Notes under the pieces: model-generated
What the model was told of the DNA's origin: nothing
The model's database searches: none
What the model saw: the letters and a program-made list of their open reading frames with translations, nothing else
In this document: in pieces, positions 1 through 8,178 of the stretch
How positions within the stretch are numbered: the first letter of the stretch is position 1
Layout of the letters: each line of letters opens with the position of its first letter
DNA from: Monocercomonoides exilis
Taxonomy: Eukaryota > Preaxostyla > Oxymonadida > Polymastigidae
Assembly: GCA_001643675.2 (NCBI GenBank)
Contig: LSRY02000060.1
Location: forward strand, 437,501 to 472,593
DNA: 35,093 nt
Direction: 5' to 3'
Translations under genes and position numbers: made by a program

Positions 1-43
<43 letters not shown>

Positions 44-128
44 CCATCATCATCATAATCACCATCATCACCATCATCACCATCATCATCACCATCATCA
101 CCATCATCACCATCATCATCATCGTCAC

Positions 129-161
<33 letters not shown>

Positions 162-162
162 T

Positions 163-202
<40 letters not shown>

Positions 203-297
203 CCATCATCACCATCATCGTCACCATCATCATCATCATCATCATCATCACCATCATCATCACCATCATCACCATCATCATCATCATCATCATCATT
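1..297. repeat. Imperfect (ATC)n microsatellite
   Basis: About 300 bases of ATC/TCA trinucleotides with scattered ACC, GTC and TTA variants. Read in the phase starting at position 2, the tract encodes almost pure Ser with some Pro. It is open from 59 (after a TAA at 56-58) and runs straight into the ORF ending at 526, so part of it may be coding. It also sits at the very start of the window, where an assembly could have broken on a repeat. Confidence 0.95.
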
Positions 298-526
298 ATC
301 AATTGGAAAGAAAAAGAAAGAAACAATAAATACTCCTCTAACAGACAAAGTTTCATCATCCTTTTGCAACGAAAATATGTGGATCAGTGGTCAATTGATT
401 GAATACGCCACTTCTCCCACTCTTATTCCTCAACAGGCATTTCAAAATCTTCTCTCAACATTTCCAAAAAATAATGACATTTCAATTACTCATCACAATC
501 ACCTCAATCATATCAAAACGAATTAA
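59..526 (+). CDS. Ser-rich ORF upstream of the USP-like domain
   Basis: Open frame of 155 codons ending at TAA 524-526. The first ~80 codons are poly-Ser/Pro from the microsatellite. The rest is non-repetitive and includes a possible internal start, ATG 377-379 (MWISGQLIEY...). I recognise no domain. The frame just downstream, which leads into the USP-like ORF, is open from 478 and is rich in Ser, Gln and Asn (SQSPQSYQNELTNNN). This could therefore be the N-terminal part of the same protein, separated by a -1-type frame change between 478 and 526. An A-run at 466-471 is not the shift point, because the new frame has stops at 472 and 475. It could also be an unrelated chance ORF. Confidence 0.3.
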
Positions 527-570
527 CAAACAATAATAGATCATTACAAAACATTTCAAATAACAACACA

Positions 571-1443
571 ATGAATCTTCATCCTTCGAATCCGTTAACA
601 TCTCCATTTCCATCATCACATTCACAAAACTTAACAAACATAACAAACAACAGTTTTAGAGGTTTAATCAATTTAGGCAACACATGTTATCATGCCTCTC
701 TTCTTCAGTGTTTTTCTTCAATCACTTCACAAAAACCATCAATCATTTCAAAAACACGCTCAAAACAAACATTATCATTTCAAATGATGAGTATTTGCTA
801 TCAAATCCTCAAAGATGGAACGTCAGTGCGTTCATGGGTCCCATCTCTTATTGACAAATGGGAAGATTTCTGCAACAATGGCAGCAGACAGCAACAAAAT
901 GTTTCAGAAGCTTTCGAAAATCTTCATAAATTGTTTGAAAAAGACGGATTATTAAATCAAGATAGTTTCAATCCAGTTATTATTTCTCATTTCAAATGTT
1001 TAAAATGTCAATTACTCACATCACACATTGACCACATCAACAATAGCATTATCATCAATTCTTCATCAACTCACAATGATTTATCTTCTTTGTTTTCAAC
1101 TGAAATACTAGATGGGAAAAATAGTGTGTATTGTGAACAGTGCAAAGAAAAATGCTGCACTGCTTGTGAAGAGGAAATAATTTCATTTCCAGAGATACTA
1201 GCCCTCTCCCATGAATGTTCTGATTCTGCTAGTTCTCCACCTTCTCGAACACTTCTTATCGATACTGATATGTCGAATAAACGTTCATTTTGCAAAGGAT
1301 TTGCAAATGAAAATAAAACTTCATTTCACAACAAAAATAAAGAAACAACATTCTATCATTTCATTGGTCAAGTTCTTCACAAACAGTTTGACAACAGTAA
1401 TGGTTATTTCATTGCTGTTGTGGGAAAGAAAAGAAAGGATTGA
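571..1443 (+). CDS. Ubiquitin-specific-protease-like domain (USP/UCH, C19), first part
   Basis: The ORF has the Cys box of ubiquitin-specific proteases (residues 31-46, GLINLGNTCY then HASLLQ; nucleophile C39) and a QQN motif at 108-110 where USPs have QQD. Two CxxC pairs (C143/C146 and C188/C191) match the zinc-binding fingers insert. The His box is recognisable at 262-284 (FIGQVLH ... NGYFIAVV), but the residue aligned with the catalytic His of the usual G-H-Y is Tyr (Y279). Unless a nearby residue substitutes, the domain would lack the full catalytic triad and might only bind ubiquitin. The start is ATG 571; the frame is open upstream to 478, so a longer N-terminus is possible. The frame ends at TGA 1441-1443, just before the rest of the fold, which continues in the -1 frame. 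Confidence 0.8.
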   Translation: MNLHPSNPLTSPFPSSHSQNLTNITNNSFRGLINLGNTCYHASLLQCFSSITSQKPSIISKTRSKQTLSFQMMSICYQILKDGTSVRSWVPSLIDKWEDFCNNGSRQQQNVSEAFENLHKLFEKDGLLNQDSFNPVIISHFKCLKCQLLTSHIDHINNSIIINSSSTHNDLSSLFSTEILDGKNSVYCEQCKEKCCTACEEEIISFPEILALSHECSDSASSPPSRTLLIDTDMSNKRSFCKGFANENKTSFHNKNKETTFYHFIGQVLHKQFDNSNGYFIAVVGKKRKD

Positions 1444-1817
1444 GCAAGATGTGGATCACCTGTAACGATGATGATATTGATGAATTTGATAGTGGCAATT
1501 GGATAAAGTCCTGGAAAGATCTTTACACCCAGGGTTACACTCCTTCTCTTTCATTCTACGTTAAAGAGAACTCACTATCGACACATCCAACTATTCAATT
1601 TGGTGGTTTTTCTATTTCTTCCTCCTCTTCTCAATCTTTAAATGTCAACAACACAAACACAGATACAACTCCATCATCATCATTAATCACACCACATTAT
1701 CATTCTTCTTCCATTCCACATCTTTCTTCATCAATCACATCTTCTTATGGATTTGAAAGCTTTGAAAGAAAAAAGAAAGAAAAATGGGCATCTTTTCTCC
1801 CAACGAAAAGAGATTAA
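1440..1817 (+). CDS. USP-like domain C-terminus plus Ser/Thr-rich linker
   Basis: This frame carries the piece a USP fold needs after its His box: MWITCNDDDIDEF (residues 4-16) corresponds to the final W-x-x-x-D-D strand, which contributes the Asp/Asn of the triad. There is no ATG at the left edge; the frame opens at 1401 and overlaps the preceding frame through a purine-rich stretch (1422-1439), so it is read as its continuation after a -1 shift or a missing base. Residues ~55-105 are a low-complexity Ser/Thr/Asn/His linker. The frame stops at TAA 1815-1817 and overlaps the transposase-like frame. An in-phase A AAA AAG heptamer lies at 1769-1775 within that overlap. The USP assignment rests on position and motif; the linker has no predicted fold. 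Confidence 0.65.
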   Translation: MSKMWITCNDDDIDEFDSGNWIKSWKDLYTQGYTPSLSFYVKENSLSTHPTIQFGGFSISSSSSQSLNVNNTNTDTTPSSSLITPHYHSSSIPHLSSSITSSYGFESFERKKKEKWASFLPTKRD

Positions 1818-3049
1818 TCTTCAAGCCTAAGACAAAACTTTGGAAAGAGTTTTCAGAAGAAACGAACATCAAAGTTTCTCTTTTCCATTTCAACAAACTC
1901 ACAACCAACTTCTCCAAAGCAAAAAGGAGAACAGATCTTTGTGGAATGTGTGAGAAGTTGAACTATTTGGAGAACAAAATGAAATCTTCACAAAACAAAA
2001 ATGGACTTTCTTCTGCTGAGTTTCATACACTCAAACTACTTCGACAACATCGTCTTGTTGCAGAAATGCAACGAAAACATTATCAATCAACTGTTAACAA
2101 TCTCAAAGAGGGAGAAGCAGTCTTCGTCTTCGACTTTAAAGAAAAATGGAAACTCCCTATCAGAAAAAATCAACTTCAACAAGAATTCTTCAACTATCAA
2201 CAAGTTTCTCAATTCACAATCATCTCTCTTCAAAAAATAAACAATCAACTAATTAAAAGAACTTTCAACTTCTTCTCCGACTGCCTCTCAAATGATCACA
2301 GATTTGTTATTGAGTGTCTGGAATCTGTGATCAAAAGACACTTCTTCACAGACACTCACACTTTTAAGTTCTTCTGCGATTCAGGTCCACACAACCGTAA
2401 TCGCTTCCTTCTTCACTTCATCCTCTCCAAACAATCCAAGTTTCTCAAAAAGAAAAATACTCAACTCAATTTCTTCGCTGAGCATCATGGAAAAAATATC
2501 TGTGATAGTGAATTTGGTACGTTAGTGAATGCAATCGACAACAATCTTTCGACTGAACACATCACCACCCTTCATGACTTGATCAACTTCTTCGAAAACA
2601 ATATGAACACTTCGACATCTGCTTCTTCAACTTCACAATCGAACATTTTCTCAACAACGTCATCAAACTCTTCACCATCTTCGACATCTGTCAATAACTT
2701 TGAGCATGAGAGGTACTTTGAAAAATATGTACCGTCTCAACAAATCTCATGGCCATCATTGTCAGTCCCACACATGAAGGACTACTTATATTTTGAGCGC
2801 AAAGGCTCATTTGTCTGTGCTTCAGCTGTTGGATATCTTCCTCAACGCTCTCTGGTTGCCCTCGAATCTTCGACAATTAAAGAAAAGGTTCAACGTTCAA
2901 GAAAGTCATTTCACTCTGATATCACATCATCGAACTCTTCTCTTCTTTCTCAATCTTCTCAAGATCTTCTTTCAAAGAGATTTGATCTTCTTCTTGACTC
3001 TTCTTCTTTTAATGAATCTCAAAACTGTTCTTTTGGTGTCCCCTATTAA
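1784..3049 (+). CDS. DDE-transposase-like protein, fused in series to the USP-like domain
   Basis: A 421-codon ORF. A CxxC at C53/C56 precedes a region with the spacing of a DDE/RNase-H-fold transposase: Asp in FVFDFKEKW (D117), Asp in FFCDSGPHNRN (D199), then FFAEHHGKNICDSEFG (231-245) with conserved-looking H, G, K, C, D241 and E243. D117, D199 and D241/E243 are my candidates for the acidic triad. I cannot place it in a named superfamily from memory, so this is an unclassified DDE-like call. Residues ~280-310 and 355-415 are Ser-rich. The true start is probably not ATG 1784: the frame is open from 1766 and overlaps the USP frame by ~50 nt with the same strand and spacing, as expected for one interrupted gene. 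It ends at TAA 3047-3049, 25 nt before a GC-rich hairpin cluster. No terminal inverted repeats were seen. Confidence 0.6.
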   Translation: MGIFSPNEKRLIFKPKTKLWKEFSEETNIKVSLFHFNKLTTNFSKAKRRTDLCGMCEKLNYLENKMKSSQNKNGLSSAEFHTLKLLRQHRLVAEMQRKHYQSTVNNLKEGEAVFVFDFKEKWKLPIRKNQLQQEFFNYQQVSQFTIISLQKINNQLIKRTFNFFSDCLSNDHRFVIECLESVIKRHFFTDTHTFKFFCDSGPHNRNRFLLHFILSKQSKFLKKKNTQLNFFAEHHGKNICDSEFGTLVNAIDNNLSTEHITTLHDLINFFENNMNTSTSASSTSQSNIFSTTSSNSSPSSTSVNNFEHERYFEKYVPSQQISWPSLSVPHMKDYLYFERKGSFVCASAVGYLPQRSLVALESSTIKEKVQRSRKSFHSDITSSNSSLLSQSSQDLLSKRFDLLLDSSSFNESQNCSFGVPY

Positions 3050-3074
3050 GAAACTAGTTGTTGTGTGTGCTTAG

Positions 3075-3168
3075 CTGGCACTCTATCGCAAGGGTGCTGG
3101 ACATGACTGTTCGTATTAGATATTGCAGCCTTCGGGCTGCTTTATCCGGACCTGGATACGACGAACAG
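3075..3168 (+). ncRNA. Compact GC-rich hairpin cluster, candidate structured RNA
   Basis: Four helices can be drawn by eye. Hairpin 3075-3083/3092-3100 (CTGGCACTC with GGGTGCTGG, some GU pairs). Closing stem 3107-3113/3162-3168 (CTGTTCG with CGAACAG). Inside it are a perfect hairpin GCAGCC-TTCG-GGCTGC (3125-3140, a stable C(UUCG)G tetraloop) and TATCC/GGATA (3143-3147/3154-3158). The closing stem and the two inner hairpins make a three-way junction. The cluster stands out in AT-rich surroundings and begins 25 nt after the transposase-like stop codon. It could be an RNA gene, a ribozyme-like element of the mobile element, or a 3'-UTR structure. No Rfam family was recognised. Confidence 0.5.
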
Positions 3169-3199
3169 CCTCCCAGGTGCACAACAGTTAGAATCCGAT

Positions 3200-4620
3200 T
3201 GTTTTCTTGTGCTTTTTGTCCCTATAATGTCCCTATTTATTTCTTTGTTATTGTCCCGTTTATATTTGTATTTATAGAGATTCATTAATAGAGAGAGTTG
3301 TGAGGGAATTCAAAGATCTTTGGGTGAGGTTTTTGGAAGGGATAGTTCTTGAGAGTGTGAAGTGATGTTTAATCATTGTGTCTGTCTTTTTTCTTTTTTG
3401 GATTTGATCTTTTGAGTCAAAGTTAGAGAACTATCAGAAAATGAAGAGTGGATGGAAAACAGAGGGAAATTAGACAAGTTTGTTTTTGTACCTAAAGTTT
3501 TTTTATTTTTTTTGTTTTGAATTGCCTATGACACCATGTATGTGTTGAAATATACTTTTTATTGATTTTTTATTGTTCATATGAATTGAAATTGAATTGA
3601 CTGTCGGGAAATGTTTTAATGATGATATAGTTAAAATATATTCCTTTGAGAGTGATGCAACAAAAAAAAGAAAACTTATATGATGCTTTCTATATTTCAG
3701 ATGATTAATACATTGAAGTGCTATTGTTATTTGTGTGTCATTTTGTTTTAAGATTGTTATCTTATTAGCAATGAATTTTTCTTTATGTTTTTCTCATCAC
3801 TGAATATTCATCAACCGTTGTAGTTACTCAACAATGAAGATATTGATATCAAAACAGTTATATATTGAATAGAACAATAATAAGAAACATGTTCTTTCAT
3901 TAACAAAACATTTTTGAGTTTTATATTTTTCAAAGATAATTTTCTCCTTTGACATGAAAATTCAATAAAAAATAAAAAAAAAACACATTTTCACCTTTAT
4001 TCAAACAACAAAAAATTCAAAAATAATTTCTGATGACTTATTTGCATTAATAAAGCAATTATATTCACAAATTAAATGAAACAAAAATAAAAATTGTCAT
4101 TCATTTTTGAAATTTTTGATCATTAAAAATACAAATTATTATTAATGGCGCCATTAAGAATACCATGATCTATTTTGCTCAATGTGAATAAATAACGATA
4201 ATAAACATGTCTGATGCTTTTTTGAAAATCTATTTGTGGAAAAAGTTGGTAATAATTTGTTTTTTTACATATTTTTTATTTGGGATGAAGTGTTGTGTGA
4301 AATGAATTGTTTCCCATGCACTGTCTTCGAAGATTTTTCTCATTATTTTACAGTTATTCGATATATTAAACATGTGAGAACGTTTGACTTATAATGACAA
4401 AACGGCATAAAAGGTTTGGAATAAATCGTTGTTATTTTTCACAAATATAAGATTTTTGACTTATTTGTTTGAAACCAGTCTTTCTATTTGACTCATCGAC
4501 AATTTTTGATGAAACAAACAGAAAGACTATTCAATGTGACTTTTATAATTGTTTTTTATTTTTGACAAAGTTTGTTTTTATTAATTATTCACAAAATTCT
4601 CAAAAATTAATTTTTTGCTG
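3200..4620. other. AT-rich intergenic region, no gene seen
   Basis: About 1.4 kb rich in A/T runs, with no ORF longer than 60 codons and no recognised RNA gene. The only structured element noticed is the imperfect hairpin at 4477-4528, listed separately. Confidence 0.7.
4477..4528. repeat. 52-nt imperfect hairpin
   Basis: AGTCTTTCT (4477-4485) pairs with AGAAAGACT (4520-4528), and the stem extends through TTTG/CAAA and CATC/GATG around a short T-rich loop. It could be a small inverted repeat left by a transposon or a stem-loop RNA; nothing else indicates function. Confidence 0.5.
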
Positions 4621-4622
4621 CT

Positions 4623-5500
4623 TTGAATGCATTCTGTGAAATTATTATCAAATTATCAATGTTTTTCTTTAATAGAAAGTGTATCGGAAATATGAAATGT
4701 CACAGAACAAAAGCACCGTGTGAAAGATTGAAAAGTCAAGAAAAGAACTATATAAAGTACTGGAAAAGCTCCACAGACAGTACAAGAAAGATGAATATAC
4801 ACATAGAATGAAGTTTGAAACTGAAGAAGAGAATGGATCTGAAACGAATTCTGGAAAAAAAAATCTTTGATAAGAAAAATGAAGATGAGCAAGATAATTC
4901 TTGACACGACGAGGAGAGATGAAGTTTGAAGAAAGTTCTATTTAAAGCGGTAGCAGAAAGCGTGAGTGTTTAAAGGAGATGGATGGAGTGAAGACGCACC
5001 AGCAGTTCATGTGGAGCAAAAAATGTTATATGGGAGTTACGGAGCAGATATGGAAGAGGAGGAAATAAAAACATTTCAGGATTAATCGGTCTGCGTTGGA
5101 TTCTTAGCTGTTTGTGTCGAATGGGGCAGATACGCTGGAGAAGAAAAATATCATACGGTCAAAGAGGATAACGATTGAAAAGAAGACACAATTCACATCA
5201 CATGAGAAGGAGTTTGGAGAAGAGGCAAAGTTGAATGCACCCAGAGCAGCAAGCCTTGCAAGAACAGCAAGTGAATACAGCAATTATTGTGGAAATTGAG
5301 TTTTTCCATTCAATGTTACCAGATTTCTCGAAGAAGAGATAAGTCAGGAAAGTTGAGATGGTGAAGGAGGCGGAGAAGATTCTTAACTCAGCGAGAGAAA
5401 AGAACAGAATTTCAGGTGGATCAATGTTGGTGATGGAGAAGATTGGAATAAATGTTTGTGTTGATTTTCTTTTTATTAAACAAACAAATATTATCAATTT
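4623..5500 (+). other. A/G-rich stretch with short charged ORFs, possible coding relic
   Basis: Several short plus-strand frames here encode Lys/Glu-rich, coiled-coil-like segments, for example KIEKSRKELYKVLEKL near 4730-4780 and ITIEKKTQFTSHEKEFGEE near 5170-5230. They are interrupted by TGA, TAA and TAG. I recognise no family. Either this is a decayed gene or purine-rich DNA that happens to read as charged peptide. Confidence 0.2.
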
Positions 5501-5556
5501 ATAATAAATAATTTATTTTTATTATTATTTCATATTCTTTTTCAAATATTGAACTA

Positions 5557-6007
5557 CAGTCAAAACCGGATATAATCACATCGGTTTTTGCAGGACTTTT
5601 TGTGACTATATCCGATTGTGATTATAAGCGATGTGACTTAACACAGAAAAAAATGAAATTAAATTTTATAAATAATAAATTTTGGGTCAATTTTTTTATT
5701 TTTGAAAAAACTTGTCAAATACACATTTTTCAATAGAAAAAACAATTTTTTTGGATTTTATTATGTTATTTAGACTTATTTTAACATTATTTTGAAAAAT
5801 CGATTTTTTGAAAATTTTGATCAAAAAACCGATTTTTCATTGAAAAAATCACCCATTATAATTTAAAATGTGATTATATATTTTCATCCCTGTGATTATA
5901 TTCGATGGAAAATGAATGAAAAATAGGCCAAAAATGTCGGTGCATGGAAAAATGTGACTATAAACGAATGTGATTGTATACGACGTGATTATATCCGGTT
6001 TAGACTG
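5557..6007. mobile_element. 451-bp MITE, pogo/Tigger-like termini, TA target site
   Basis: The ends are inverted repeats matching at 22 of 23 positions: CAGTC(A/T)AAACCGG then ATATAATCAC, at 5557-5579 and reverse-complemented at 5985-6007. The element is flanked by TA on both sides (5555-5556 and 6008-6009), the insertion signature of Tc1/mariner/pogo transposons. Termini starting CAGT...CCGGATATAA resemble pogo/Tigger ends. The interior has further inverted copies of GTGATTATA/TGTGACTATA near both ends and no ORF, so it is non-autonomous. An autonomous relative elsewhere in the genome is implied. Confidence 0.85.
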
Positions 6008-6009
6008 TA

Positions 6010-7600
6010 TTTGCTTTTATTTTCCTCATTTTCCTGTGAACAGATATTCTTGATAGGGACTTATGTATTGATTTCGACGGTCATTTTGTGAATGTGCTAA
6101 TTAACAATCTGCAGCTCATCGCTCACTGAACAACTTTGGAAGAAAAATCATTGAGACGCTTTATCTTTCCAGTCTGATTGGACTGGAGCAATCAATAACC
6201 AATATGTTCTGATCAAGAAGAGATAAAGGTGCAATTTTTGACTGGATAAAGTTTGTCAAATTTTTATCAAATTGTTTTCATTGTTTTTATCATATTTCTT
6301 GTTTTTTTATTAACTAATTCAAACTCTCATTTTATATTTTTCAACAATTGATACAAAAAGATATGAGCCATAACTTTTCACGTTTTATTTCATTCATCTT
6401 CTTCTTTTGAGAATGAGAAGCTGATTCTTCCACGAACACTTCAATACATTTCTGTCGTCATTGGAGTCAGAGCTGATGAAAAAGACTGAACTAAAAAATT
6501 CATCTTCCTTTCCCTTGCTGTTGCCTTTGTTGTCCCTGCAATGCAACTGACTGCCACCTCTCCACGCACCTTGGCTACCTCTCAAAGCATATTTTCTTCA
6601 TCCCCATCGCCTTCTTCATCTTCTTCTTTCTCAGATCAACTATCCACATATTGCTTCATTTCCGCATTGTTCGAATCAGTCAAGCGCCCTTCATTCAAAG
6701 AAAACAACCTTTCATATTTCAAACAAAAGACCCCCTCCTCTTCTACTTCACCGCCAATTATCTTTTGAATTTATTTCTTCTCCATCACCCTCCAGATCTC
6801 CTTCTCCTCTTCCTCTCTCCTGCACCACTTGTCCTCTTTATTATCATCAGCTTCCACAGAAAAGATCTCTTGCCACTGATATTCTCAATGGATGGTTCAT
6901 CTTCTTTGTGCAACATCACAAGCACAACCAGAGCTTCCACAAGCTTTCAATGTGTTTATTCTGGCAGATCTTGTTCATTCTTTAAGTTTATAACAACATT
7001 CTTCTTCTTCTTTGATATCCTTCTCCCACTGAAAGAATATCATACAGGAGGATACACTGCTCCACTCGCAGCATTCAATCACGTTTGATTCATTCATGCA
7101 TTCTTCAATCATCCCAAATGACTCCTCATATCTTTTTCCTTCATTTGAACCCCAACTGCCTACATCACTCTTCTCCCACATGCTGCAAACACAGTTCCAG
7201 AAAAATACCATTTGATTTCTATTGTTTCCATTCAGTCAACAAGTTTTCAATAACTGATGAATCATCAAAGTTCATCATTTGGGAACGACAATAGTTCAGT
7301 CCGACTGTGAGTGTCAGGGCATACGGGTTGAGGGAGCCTTCAGTTGCATCACACCTGAACGAATGAATGAGAGGAAGAAGAAGGGGAAGAAGAGAGAGAG
7401 AGAGAAAGAGTAGGAAGAGAGGAACAAACATGTTATGAGTGAAATACTTTGTGGAGAAATTATGTAAAAAAACCAAAGACAGCGTTGGGAATGAAAAATT
7501 GACAGAGATTCCAAGATGCAAGAAGAGAAATGATTATTATCAAAGTTTTAAAAAAAGGAAAAGAGATCAATAAAGCAGCGTGGTTGATTGAGAAAACCAG
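6010..7600. other. Mixed low-complexity region, no convincing gene
   Basis: 6010-6390 is AT-rich and empty. 6390-7300 is pyrimidine-rich on the plus strand (TTC/TCT runs). It carries overlapping ORFs on the plus strand (6541-6768, 6651-7088, 7085-7294) and on the minus strand (7219-7521). None has a recognisable domain, and the composition alone can keep frames open. A plus frame near 7050-7200 (ITFDSFMHSSIIPNDSSYLF) looks coding-like and could be a surface-protein relic. 7360-7420 is a purine tract. Confidence 0.3.
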
Positions 7601-7606
7601 GCATAA

Positions 7607-7921
7607 GAAAAGACCTCCAAAAAGAGGGTTATTGAAGAATCTGCTTGTGAAAAACGATTGAATACGATAGGGAAGCGCCAAAATGATGAACGTTTAAAGT
7701 TTGGAAGGGAAAACACTGAAGATGGATTTCAAACATTCTCGAGAGGTTTGTTATTATTATTTTTGATTTTCAAAATGATTCTTTTTTCGCATTCAGGATA
7801 CAAAAAGAATTGGAGATCGCACGACAAAGAAGAAGATTCGACAGAAGCGACGAAAAAGGAGAATGTGAAAAGAACTAATAATGAAGAAGGTGAAGATGCA
7901 GCTTATTTCGTGCATACCTGA
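7607..7921 (+). CDS. Charged hypothetical ORF with a candidate 51-nt intron
   Basis: This frame is open from just after TAA 7604-7606 to the stop at 7919-7921. It is strongly charged (KKRVIEESACEKRLNTIGKR; later SHDKEEDSTEATKKENVK). A sudden hydrophobic insert (GLLLLFLIFKMILFSHS) coincides with GTTTGT...CATTCAG at 7746-7796, which looks like a short spliceosomal intron. It is 51 nt, so removing it keeps the frame. No start codon is evident, and upstream the same frame has TGA and TAA. No family recognised. It may be a 3' exon or a decayed gene. Confidence 0.35.
   Translation, partial: EKTSKKRVIEESACEKRLNTIGKRQNDERLKFGRENTEDGFQTFSRGLLLLFLIFKMILFSHSGYKKNWRSHDKEEDSTEATKKENVKRTNNEEGEDAAYFVHT
7746..7796 (+). 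other. Candidate 51-nt spliceosomal intron
   Basis: It begins GTTTGTT, has a T-rich interior and ends TTTTCGCATTCAG. It lies inside an otherwise charged ORF and encodes an out-of-place hydrophobic stretch if unspliced. Splicing is inferred from sequence alone. Confidence 0.45.
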
Positions 7922-8178
7922 CATTCAGCTGTTGAAAAGAACAGTTTCAGAGGAAGGATGATTTTCATGAAAAAAGGGAAGTGAAATTTGAAAATGAGGA
8001 AAGAGCAGCTTGTAAAAGAAGTTTTGCAATATGTTATAATTTTAATAGATTAATGAGGAAAGATTGAGTTGAATGAATAAAAGTATTGATGAAGATTATT
8101 TTATCTTTCCAAATAATATGCATTCACTCACTTCTATCCACTTCCACAGCTGCTGATGAAATCTTTTTCCACTCTTCC

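Noticed and set aside
466-472. A AAA AAT heptamer as a -1 frameshift site upstream of the USP-like domain
   Set aside because: The -1 frame meets TAA at 472 and TGA at 475 at once, so slippage there could not join the frames.
3092-3114. Resemblance of GGTGCTGGACATGACTGT to the universal SSU rRN A helix 35/36 segment (GGTGCTGCATGGCTGT)
   Set aside because: Similarity is limited to about 18 bases; the following sequence folds differently and no other rRNA segment is present in the window.
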